A stretch of DNA of 64,000 nt. Origin: Symsagittifera roscoffensis. Lineage: Eukaryota; Xenacoelomorpha; Acoela; Convolutidae. The notes below the pieces were generated by a model that saw only the letters and a list, made by a program, of their open reading frames with translations, made no database searches and was not told where the DNA came from. Made by a program: the position numbers and the translations under genes. This document shows, in pieces, positions 1-12,000 of this stretch. Positions within the stretch are counted from its first letter, which is position 1. Each line of letters opens with the position of its first letter. The DNA lies in NCBI RefSeq assembly GCF_963678635.1, contig NC_087065.1, positions 43,217,430 through 43,281,429 on the forward strand, given 5' to 3'.

Positions 1-55
1 GGTTTGATACGCTTTATTGTTTGCCCATTTCAACCACACATGGCGGAGATGTTAG
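1..55 (+). CDS. Probable partial exon of the Patched-related gene, end of first extracellular domain
   Basis: Reading frame 1 is open for 18 codons and ends in one leftover G before GTACTA, a plausible donor. That is exactly the phase needed by the next exon at 1817, which starts with two bases finishing a codon. The joined peptide (..HMAEML-G-RQEDTENLEND..) runs into TM2 as expected for the family. It is too short for homology to decide. The 5' side of the exon is cut by the window edge. Confidence 0.4.
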
Positions 56-3000
56 GTACTATATTTATCAGGTCGCAGATTCGGTTCCAGTAGATCGAAA
101 GTTTTTTTATTCCAAAGCTCTTTTTCAAAAATTATTTCACTCAATATATTTCGCGAAATTTTTGAAATGCATAATTTCTGCACAATTGTGCGTTGTAAGT
201 TCCAGTTTTTTACGTGCAGAGTTAGCTTGATTGCCTTTAGCTTAATACATTCCAAATTATTACATGATAGATTTTTGTTTTGGTGCTTTCTGACGCTGGC
301 TTTTGCCGCTTTCTGGTTTGTCTTTGGTTTCAATAGACTTCAGTAGAACAGTTGTAAGGCAGTCAACTGGGAAAATTAATGTCCGAGGACTGGTTTAACT
401 CCTGGAGGACAGGTTCAATTCCCGTAGAGGTGCAGCTTCTTCTCTTTGTGAATTTTTGTAACAAAAGAGCATTGATAATTCAGTGACTAAGTGCATTGAA
501 AGTATTATGCTTCGAAACCTACGAAATGATAAGAAAATACGGATTAGCCGTTGTAAATCCACTGAGCCGAAAATGTTATGACCAGATATTTGTATAGTCA
601 TTGAAGACATTCACCGACCGGTAGAAAAAAACGTCCACGTTAGATGTTCAAATTGTGTGCGTTGCTTGAATGTCCTGTTCGATATGTTTTGGCAATGATT
701 TCCAAAGCGCCAGCAATGTAAGAATTGGGTAAATACAACAAAATAGAATACACAGGATCAGACACAGGATTTTTTCCTGCATTTGAATCACTACCACACA
801 AGGCTTGAATTTGACACCACACTTGACATCGTAGCAAGTTTTTTTGAGGTAGTCAATATTGGTTGGAAGAAAATGAAAACCGACCCCAATCTACAGTTCC
901 TGTCAACTCTTCAAGTTGTCGGAACAAAAGTAATTACGAGATATGTTTGAGAGTAAATTAATAATTAGAACCGGTCGATAAGCCATAGTTTGCAAAACAA
1001 ACTCAAAGCTGAAACAAGGATAGCCGGTAACTGAGCAAGTAGCACAGAATGTTTCGACCATAGTCTTGATTTTTTTTCTTCAAATTATTGTCATTTTTTT
1101 TTCGGCGTGACGTGATAAAAGGAGCTGAACAAAAATTTGGGGATTTGGTATATTCGAGAGTCATTAAAAAATAAGCAAACTGAAAAACAATGTTTGTGGA
1201 AACATTACTAAAACGAAAAACAAATTGAAAAAAATTCGAAAATTTTATCAAGTTTTTTTTTTCAGTTTTTTGAAAGTTTTGATTCCAAAAAGGCGCTAAA
1301 CTATTCAAAGTAAACTAACGTCACTCAAGTAAAACTAAGTTTGTACGTTTTAAATCAAGCTATTGTAAGCTTTTAAGCAATTGAGATCAGACTGCCCGCT
1401 CGCGTTTCGAGAATTTTCGAGAATTTTAAATGTAGTTCAAATCACGACTGAAAAGGCTTTAACATGCTATATCACTCAACCCAGTGCAATGATTTTTTGT
1501 GGTACTTGATTTTGCGTGGAAAACAAAAAGAAAAAAAAATAAAACACTCGAATACAAAGTTCCTCCCCATTTTCAATGGTCGGAACAATGACGATTCTCG
1601 TTGCGGACAAAATCCGAGCTCATCCTTAATCGGATTTCTTTAAAAACCGTTTCAGGGCTATTCACTTAACCACTCGGTTAGTCGAGTAATTAGGAATCTA
1701 AAACGAACTTTTTTAAACACCACTAAGTGTTATTCTTAAATTATCACAACAATTAGGTCAATTTTCACAGATTTTTTGTTATAAGAGCCTTTAAAAAATA
1801 CTTATGTTGTTTTCAGGTCGCCAAGAAGACACTGAAAATCTTGAAAATGACTTGCCTTTACTGGGAGCAGGAGCTGGACTTCTCATAGTTTACTGTGTAT
1901 TAGCCACTTTCAACATGAAGTTCAAAGGTCACAGACTTCCTCTGACCCTATTGGGGATATTCTCCACTGCATTGTCGCTTGGGGCTGCATTTGGGATTAT
2001 GATTGGCGCTCAAGTGCCATTCATCGCCCTATCCGCCATCATTCCCTTTGTTGTATCAGGTAGGAAAAGTTTCAAACAAAATAGTTAATAAACAGTCGAA
2101 CAAATGAGACGATTAAGTTCAGACTCTTATATAGGTCGTGATGATTTTTTCACGAAAAAACTTAAAATTTGTTCACGCTCAAATTTTATTTTTTTGCGGA
2201 TTGACTTTTGGTTTCCTTTTAAATTGAAAGGAAAACAAACTTTTCAGATTTTCCAGCGGAAAAAAAAACGTTCGCTTATAACTCAGGTTTTGAAATTAGG
2301 CTAATTTTACAAAAAAAAATTACCAATCATTAATTGTTCTAGAAGTTTAAAGAGCTTCAAAGCAATCTGTTTTTGATTTTGAAATTCGAAAATTGATGTA
2401 TAATTAATGTATTTTATATAAAAAAGTGCCCAACATAAATTGTTCTAGAACTTTAAAGAGCTTTAAAGCAATCTATTTTTTTCAAATTCGAAAATCGATG
2501 TATTTCTAAACAAGTCTGTATTTTTTGTTTTCTTGTGTTCATTGACTCTTCTGCAACTGCCTGTCGGCTATGTTCAATTTCTCTATATAAGTTTTTATTA
2601 CAAAGCGTTTTGTCGGTTTTTATTAGCAAAATCGTTGCTGCCTGCTATTTTTTAGAAGGCGTGTTGACTACATTATGCAGATAGTCCAGATGGCATAGAA
2701 GAGGGTCTGATAAACTGGAGATCCGTTGGATTAATCGCATAGCCGTCAACACTTTTTTCTTTTTACAACCGTACACAGGCATATTTTTTTCTGGCATTTT
2801 TATGCAAGCAAACCTGTTTTTACTACGAGATCATGTTTTTTTTCAATTTAACTCAAAAATTTAGTTGTTCAATTTTATACATTTACGAGTTCACATTTTT
2901 AAGAGTCGATAAACATAGTTCAGACTCTTGTGTAGGTGTTGATGATTTTTCCGTTGTTTTTTCAGGCAAACTTCAGGCAAGTGACTTGTTTTTGTCACTT

Positions 3001-6000
3001 CATTTCCGTTTTTAAAAGGAAGGCAAACTCCGCTATTGAACAGCAAAAGTGTTAAGTTCACAAAAAATGTAATTAAATTCTAGTTTCGAAAGTGGAAGCT
3101 AATTCTCAGATTTCCCAGCGGAATAAAAAAAATTACCTATTGATCCAGTTTTCTCATAATGAGATATTTTAATTAAAAAGGTGTCACTCGTAAATTGTTC
3201 AAGAATATCACAGAGTTTTAAGGGCATCTGTTTTTTCTTTAAAGTTCGATATAAGAGAGTTTCAAAAAATAAATCATTGTTGTTTCTGTTGACTGGCGTT
3301 CATTAACTCTTTTCCCACTGTCTGTTGACTATGTTTTTCATTTGAACAATGTAATTGTTCAAATCGTCTTCAGATTGTGTATCGCTCGAAGTCTATTGAG
3401 CAATTTGTTTCGTATCCGCTTTGTGAAGACGTATTCATTGTTTAAGAAATTACTATTTGAATATGTCTTAACAACTTCTTTGTTTACCAATTTCTTTGAC
3501 GGGTTGGAAGAAAATATTTTGAAATATCCTCTCGTAGTTTTTTTTCAACAAATATCCCTTTAAGTTGGCTTGATTAACACTTGCTTTATTTTGAAAAGAT
3601 GGCAAGACTTTACAATTTTTTTTTCAATCAAATACTTTTTTAATTAAATTTCTTTGCTTCATGCTTGTTAATCATGTCTGTCGATTTACAGTCTTTTATT
3701 TAATTCTCATATCAGGTGGAAATCAAAAGACATTTCATTTTCAAAATCAGATTTCCTTTGGAACTTCCAATGTAGTTTAAATATAACCATTGACAAGATA
3801 TCTCAAATTGGGTTAGTTTTTTGAAAAGGTCTTTTGAAGGTTGATGTAATTTGTTCTATCAGTGTAGAAATTTCAAAAAAGTCACTAATTTTGTTTTCCT
3901 TGAGTTCGTTAAGGCTTTGCAAACTATCTGATAGCTGCATTATTGTTCCGATATATGTAAAATGGGGTCGAAATTAATGTTCGGTTGTTTTTGTTTACTT
4001 TTTTTTGTTTTCCACGCAAAATAGGCACCACTAATAATCAGACTGAGTTGGCTCCACTAATAGACTGAGTTGAGTGATATAATGAAGCCGTTTCAGTTCT
4101 CATTCAAACTACTTTGCTAAAAAATTCTCAGAAAAACCGGTTTGAAAATCTGATTTTTGTTCTATTTCCGAGCTAATAGCTGGGCATCCAGGCTTGCAAT
4201 AGCTTATTTATGCTTAAGTGAAGCCGTGAAAATTTAGTTTTACTCAGGTAAAATTAGTTTTTGGAGTTGTTTAGTGCCAATTTGATAATCAAAAAAAAAT
4301 TCTGCTAAAAATTTTGAAATTTTTTTGAATTTTTACAAAAAAGTTTTTAAGGATTTTATTCGTTTTTCTAGTAATTTTTCTACAAAAACTGTTTTCCAGT
4401 TGCTCTAATTTATTATAACTGTCGACACATTATTTATTATTATTTACAAAAAAAAACGACACAAATTTGAAAAATTTTATGATTTTTATAAGACTGCTCG
4501 GAAATTCTGTGCTACTTGCACAGTAACCGGGTATCTATGTTCAAATTTGAAAGAGGTTGAAACCTTTTTAATGCAATAAGGAAAACCGCTTTAATGACTG
4601 CAACATTAATTATAATATAGAACAAATATTATTGATAAAATAGTTAACTGTACAAGAGTGGGTATGATAAGTATGTAAATTAGGTTGCTACAGTTTAATT
4701 TCTTCACCTTCTCAGCTTTTTATGCAAAAATGAGAAAGTTGCTAGTCTCAATTCAGGTTCTGAATAGAATTGTTTCTCTGCAATTAGTTGACTAGTTATT
4801 TACTTTCCGTGAGTGTGTTGGTGTAATCCTTTTGTTTGGCTTGAGGAATCGGCATTGACGCCATATTGGTTCTGAGCACTGAGTGGGCTAATCTATGGAC
4901 AATCTCAAACCCAGTGGAGAGAGTGGGACTGACCATGGAGAGGAGCTTCATGGGAGTATCTCTGTCCCATTTGACCTCTCTCCTCGCATTCCTGGTGGGA
5001 ATGATATCTCCATTTCCTGCTGTGGACTACTTGTGTGGGTACATGGGTTAGTGGACTAGCTAAAGCTTCCCTTTGTGATGGCAGTGTTTTTCGTGCACCA
5101 AAACTGATCGGCAAAAAAAAAAAACAAATGAGGGTGTCATATGATAGGCTTATGCCTGTCTGAAACCTTATTACAGTTTTTTCAGGAGCAGATTTATCTT
5201 TTTTTTAAAGGTTATGAAAAACTTTGCGACACCGAAAATTATGTGTTCGAAATGAAGAAAAGGAATAAAAAACTGCGTTGATGAGTGGAAAGAAGAAAAT
5301 AGCCAAACTAATTCGATTTTTTCATCATCGAAATGAATTTGAAATGCTTTTTTTTCCATAGATCTTAATCTTATTAATTAAATACAAGTCGGAATGCGCT
5401 ATGGACGCAATGTTTAACTGAACGCAATGTCTTAGCTTTGTCCAATGCTACGTTTAAAAATTCGTCAGGCTTCACGTTTAAGAGAAGGCCAAGATTATTC
5501 TAGAACTTCAAACATTCTTAAGTCTTGAATATTCTCGAATTAGTTTTGACAAAAATTCAATTCTGTAGACAAGATGAACTCAGTTTATTTTCATGGCTAG
5601 ACAGTCCATTTTCCATATTTAGCTTTTTCAGATTGATTTCATTGTGAAATGAACCAATTAAAAACAGCAACCTGATTGAAAAAAACTAGCTTTTGGCAAA
5701 CAGATGTCTGCTATGAAAAATCTTGAGATAAAAACAAAGTTTCATCGTCTCAATCAATAGCTTGCTTAAAAAACGTGAAACTGGTCGTCAGTCGATTTGC
5801 TCTACGAAACAACTTGACGTGTTTCGAAGTTTCATCGCATGAACAGCGTGCTCAGAAAAATTTTGAAATATTTAGCCTATTTCATAGACAGAATCGTTTT
5901 GCAAAAAAAAATCTTTAGTTTCATTATTAAGCAAAAATTTTCGTAAATTTTTTCTACGCTAACTTTTCGCAAACCGATTTGCCCTTTGAACCAAATTGAA

Positions 6001-9000
6001 ATATTTCAAAGTTTCAGAGCTTTAATAGCTTGCGTAGAACAACCTAATTTTTTCGCAAAACGATTTATTCTATGAAATAGTTTAAAATAATTCAAAGTTT
6101 CATAGCTTAAATAACTTGCTTTAAAAAAAATTTTCCGCGAACCAAATTACTTTAACAAACAACTTGAAAAATTTCGAAATTTCATAGCTTTAATAGCTCG
6201 CTCTAGAAAATCAATTTTTTTGGCGAACCCATTAGATCTATGAATTAACTTGAATGTTTCGAAGTTTCATAGCTTGAAAAGTTTGCTTAGAAAACTTATA
6301 TTTTTGCGAACTGATTTGCTTCAGGAAAAAACTTGAAATTTTAAAAAATGTACCTGCTTGAATAGTTCCATGAGAACTTTTTTTCACAAAAAATTGCTCA
6401 AAAAAACTTGAAAATTTTGCAAGCCGTATCGGTCTATGAAGTTACTTAAATTATTTCTAAGTTTCATGGCTGGAATAGCTTGCTTAAAAACCCTTTTTTT
6501 TGCGAACTGAAAAGCGAACATTCGATCTATGAGATAACTTGAAGTATTTAGTTTTCTGCACTTTTTGCAACCCGATTCTGTCTTAAAAACAACCTGGATT
6601 GTTTGAAGGTTTCATAGCTTGAAGTTTTTGCCGACCGATTTGGTCTGTAAATTAAATTGAAATATTTCAAATATTCATAATTTGAGTGATTTGTTTTTTA
6701 AAAAAAATATGAACTTTTTGCAAACCGATTCGGTCTGTGAAATAACACTCCTCGCTTTTTTCACGAAACGTTTCGGTCTAAGAAAGAAACAACTAGAATA
6801 AAAATAAATTTTCATATTTTCAATAGCGTGCTTAAAACAACTTGCTCACTGATTTGCTCTATAAAACAACGCAAAATTTTTCAAAGTTTCCTTGTTTGAT
6901 TTTTTTTGCCTAGAAAAATTTAAAATGGCTCAAACGGGAAAACTTAAACTAATCGCAATCCGATTACTTTCTTGAATTACCTTTAAAAATAGCCAATTTT
7001 CACAGCTTGAATTGCTTGAGCAGAAAAGTTTTCGCGAACCAATTTAGTCTGAAATTACATGAAGTTTTTCAAAGCTTGAGTGGCTTCCTAAACAATTGAT
7101 TTTTTGTGGAACTATTTGCTCCATGAAAAACTTGAAAAGATTATGAAACCGTAAACGTTTGCCATCCGATTCGATTCCTTTCAAAGCTTCTTAATTGATT
7201 AGTTTGCTTAGAAAAAGTACAGTTTTTTCTTTTTGCTATCCAATTCCCTTTATGGCATAACGGTTATATAATGGGTTCAAAATTTCATAGCTGGCTTAGA
7301 AATTGTTTAACTTATCGCAAACTGATTCGATCTTGAAATAACTTGAAATATTCGAATTTTCATCGCTTCAATAGAAATAATTCATCTTTTCGTTATCTGA
7401 TTCGCTACGTGAAATAACTAAGAGAATATAACAGAGTTTCAGATCTGGAGTAGGATGCTTAGCAAGCTAATAACTTTGCGCCCTCCGACTTGATTCATGA
7501 AATAACTTGAACTGTTTTTAAGTTTCATAGCTTGATCAGAACAAAAACTAAAATTTTGCGAGTTGCTTTGTCATTTGAGACAGGCTTGCTAGTTGTTTTC
7601 AATTTTCAGCTGTGTGCATCACTCTTGCGTGGTTTGGAGAAGGCACCTTCTTCCTGGCCTGCCTCTGTTTGCACGGAAGATGGGCAAGAGAACACAAAGG
7701 AGACCAGAACGGGAAGACATATGTAGTGGCAAATGGCAAAGGGAACAGCAAAAAGCAACATCAAACAGGTAATGAACTAAAATATTGATCATGATAAATT
7801 TGATGAATTAGCATTTGACGAATTAGCAATATAACAGCTCTGCTTCGCCTTCTGTGTATATAGTTTTTGTTATATAACTTTTAACCTAGTTTTCTCGACT
7901 GTGAGAAAACTGTTCGGAATTCTTAAAATTTTGATCGAAACTGATGATGATGATGATTGCCTTCTGGGCGGAGGTTGGCTACTCGTCGACGAGATCTTCT
8001 GTCTTCAGCCGAAGGAAAAAGGCAACTTCCCGGGGGTTTGTCCAGAGTTCTTTGGGGTTGAGAAAAGCTGGATTTGTGGTGCAGGTGGGCGGTGGTGTGG
8101 GTGTGCAGCTGGCAGTCTGGACACAGGTTGGAGGGGCGTTATTCTGGGGCGATTCTGTTTAGGTAGGAATTTAAAAATGGGGAGTAACTGATCTGTAGCT
8201 GGGCTAGGGTGCGCCTGGTTTCTCTGTGAAGCCCGGTCTCGTCAGGGCTGATCGCAGGGGCACCGGAGCAGAGGACACTGCCACGGTTGGAGGGGTCCCA
8301 GAGTCATCCGCCTCCCTAAGGTGGGACCGGCTGCGGCAAAATGGATGACATCTCGCTGCCTCGCGGTTGGTCCTGCACTGAGCAGGAGCGGGAGCTATTT
8401 AAGAAAAGAACCTTGTTGTCGTCACGCTCGGTTAGGTAGTGTTGGACCTCGTTGATTTGGAGCGTCCTGATGATCCGCTTAATTTTGTCCTCTGAGAGCC
8501 TTGGGTACTGGTCAGTAGGATGGTCGTCGTCGGAGTCTGGGAGCTCATCGACATAGTGTTGGTGCCTGCTCTCTCAGGTTCCAAGAAGATGCCGCCTATC
8601 GTTGGTGGAACTGTCGGCAGAAATGGTGCAAATGGCAGTTCAGGAGATGGCTCACCCCGACTCCCGGACAAAAAAACCCTCCTTCTACACGAAGAGAGGC
8701 TACTCCAAGACACTTAAGTTTATCAGACAGTTGATGGTTTTTCAATTCATCAATAATTGAACGGAAAAAAGCTATACAAGAATTGGCCTTAAATATTCAG
8801 GGTTTTGCCCTGATATACGAGTAGAGTAGTCTTGTTACATTCCGAATTCTTACATGCAAAGTTTTAGTTTTTGTGCACTTTAAAGTTCCTGAATCTTTGC
8901 CGCTTTCACTCTCGTGTTCTCTCGCTTCGACTTATGAATGTGCAAATGGCGCAAAAAAAAACGAAAATTACTGTTTCGAAAGAAGATTGTAATTTATAGA

Positions 9001-12000
9001 TTTCCTAGTGGAAAGAAAATACCCATTGAGCCAGTTTTCGCTAATAGGTCACTTATGTGAAAAAATGCTGATCATAAAACAATGAGGGATTCCCCTTTTT
9101 ATAATCAATTTAGATGGTCGCTGTAAGTTTTCTTCTGGTTTAGTTGCTAGTAATGCGATGTTCTTTCAGAGGACGAACCGGATAATGCTCTTGAGAAACC
9201 AGTACTCGACTTCAACTCCACTCCTAGCGAAGTATGCTCGACTAACCGAGATATAAGCATCATTGAATCAGTTCTCATGTGGATCCTTCCACGTTTCGTC
9301 GTGAACAAATACATCAAGTGTGTGATCATATTTGGACTAGGAGTTGGCCTGGGATTGGCTATCATATCCGTTTACAATATACCACGAGAGGAGTTTTACT
9401 CGATTTACTACAAGGAGGACTCATCGATTGGCGAGTTTTATGACGCGAGAAGAAATGACTACCCGTTCCCTGTAATTCTCCAGTGTGTGTTTGACAAACA
9501 GTTGGACTATTCGAATAATGCGACTAGACAGATCATCGAGGATTTCTTTGCTGATTTGACAGCCACTGGATACTTTGAAAAAATGGAGGTGAGACTTTGT
9601 TAAAAACAAAAATATTCAATAATTGTTTGAAGTGGCTTAAAAAAAGTAATAATAATTCGAAGCAGCGGGACTAATTACCGATAAAGAAAGGAAAAACTCA
9701 AAGTAATTTTAAAATATCTTCTATTTCTTCAATACTTCAAAATAAGTATTTTGATTAGACGAATTGGCTGAGCATGTTTGAACAATTCTACACACCTGTG
9801 ACATTCGGTCTGTCTAGCCAGATTGTCCCTATTGCCGAGGGAAACGAGACTGCGTACACTCGACAAGTTAACACATTCCTCAACGCTTACCTCCCATCAC
9901 CTAACTTACCTGTTTTCGCATTCCTCAGATGGCTGGCAGATGATGTTCGTTTCAACGATGACTTAACCAAGGTGGGTATGAATGATGTAGTTTTTGTGGT
10001 GGCTATCTTAGAGGAGTTATTGTCAATCGGAAGTTCTGTTTTGTAGCAGCAAGAGCCTCGCATAGATTGCAGGACTGTTTAGATTATACAAGGTTGCTCT
10101 AGGCAACAAGACTAACCATTTATGAATCCTTGTTTTACCTTTACACAAGCAAAGCATGTGTTATAGTATCAACTTTCTTTTTTCCAACCTGAGTCGCAAA
10201 TATTGTTGCGAGGCAAATATTGTTGCGACAAAATAAGTTCATTTTGATCAATAACCAGCTATTAAGTACAGCAAATGCTAAGTATATTACATAGACTATT
10301 ATATTACGAAAAGCACTTTGGCTTCAATGTATCATGGATCTGTAGCGTAGAGGTGGAAAAAAGACCCGCCCAAGGTTCGAACCAGGGCAGGGTCGGATGT
10401 TTTTATTGAATTTTTTCGTATACTAGTTAACATGCGTCCGCTCTATAAATTGAGGCAGGTTGGGTGGTAAATTTTTTTTTTTTCAAATTGACTGGTACTG
10501 CTAATGAGTCATAGTTGGTTTGCGTTACTTAGCAATTATTTATACTCATAATTGGCGTGCGTCAATTAAGAAATTTTGTAGACTCAAAGTTTTATTCATT
10601 CAGTTTTTCCCAGTAGCGTTATCGGTCATATTTTTGCTTGTGTATGCGAAGTGCAACTTCGCCTATGCGTTGAATAATAAATTTACCCATGTATTATGTT
10701 AGCGAGGTGTTTTCTTGACATTGATCAACATTTATTAGATGCGCAACATGATCTGCGCTTGTTTCTTCATCTTAAGGCAACCTACTCAGCCCAGAAGTTA
10801 ATCAAAAGGCTACGTCTACGCCTTTCAATCAAAAGGTCGGATGTTCGAGGCCCACCATAATCCGCACTTCTTGCTTGAGGTTGAGGCCATATTCCTAGCC
10901 CAGGCATTTAACCGAAAGACATTTAACTTGTTTTTTTTCTCATGAGATTACCAAACTATATTTCGTAGATGTTATGCAATCAATGTTTTGAACAATATTT
11001 TGTAGATAACTGTGGCTAGATTCTACATAAATCTGATCGTGTCCACTTCTGGTGCTGCGGAGTCGAACGAGAAGATCTTAGATTCTCTGAAGGCCGTTAT
11101 GGACATGTATGGCGACTCCCTCAACCCGCATGCCTACTCCTTCGTTCTGTCTGAGTTGGAGAGGAATGTGCTGCTAAGAGGAGAAGTGTGGATCTCCATC
11201 TCAATCGTAGCCGGTAAGGAACAAGCAGTCATTTTTCGAATTCAATTAGATTCGCGAGAAATAGTTTGATGTATATTTTTCCCTTTTCCCAATCAATTCT
11301 ACAATTTGTTCTGCGCGAGGCTTCAAAATAGCAACCGCGATACATAGACAAATTAGATAACTTTTTGTAATCGATTGACTAATAAAAGCAAGATATTTAA
11401 GCTGCAAAAATCGAAGACAACGGCAAAGCGAAGCCTAACTGCTGAAATCACTGAAATCTAAAAAGTTAGTTGTTCTCGCTGAGAGAATAAGAAAAATAAG
11501 ATTAAACGGTCTACGGGAACAATGTGGTTTCTGTGATTCGCAGAGGAGGATCTATGAAAGGATCAGTTAAATAAAAAGGCACTGATTTTTGTATCACTTT
11601 TTTGCTAATCGTAACTAGCATCATAACGAAGTATTATATTGCACAAAAACATTTATTCAAAATTTTCTACGATTTTTTAGAGCATTCATTTAATTATGAA
11701 TAGTCTGCCTAATTTTTTTATGCAGTTTTGTGTATGCAGTTCAGTTATGCACAAAACGATTTAAAAAACTGAGCAGTTTTGAGCAGTAGAGCTATTTCTC
11801 TGGTAGTGTGATTTTTTATAATACATGAATTGTCACATTGCCCAGCATCCAAAAATAACAAAAAAAAAATGCATTTTATTTTTAAGTAGGGCACAGCAAC
11901 GGTTCTCTAGAAATTTATGTATGTGTTACATGTATGTGCTTTCAGTACACCGAAGCGTCAATAAATTACCAAAGCATTAAACTCAATTTAATTATATCAA

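Larger units (their letters stand above)
2060..4845 (+). other. Intron with dispersed repeats R1 (two copies) and R2 right arm
   Basis: Bounded by donor GTAGGA and an AG acceptor (TTGAG) with a weak pyrimidine tract. Two R1 copies lie at about 2,100-2,560 and 2,880-3,330, and the R2 right arm at 3,945-4,545. No exon fits here: the phase and the protein sequence are continuous from 2059 to 4846. Confidence 0.8.
9972..11005 (+). other. Intron with two tRNA-derived SINE-like elements
   Basis: Donor GTGGGT to acceptor TTTTGTAG. Contains RNA polymerase III-type box sequences at about 10,343-10,383 and 10,843-10,852. No exon is missing: the protein is continuous across the junction. Confidence 0.75.

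Noticed and set aside
8432-8713. 93-codon Ser/Thr/Pro-rich minus-strand open frame as a gene
   Set aside because: Lies in the compositionally distinct LINE fragment block, has no recognisable domain, and the downstream LINE frame is broken.
10335-10410. Functional tRNA gene
   Set aside because: Good box sequences but no convincing acceptor and anticodon stems; better explained as a SINE head.
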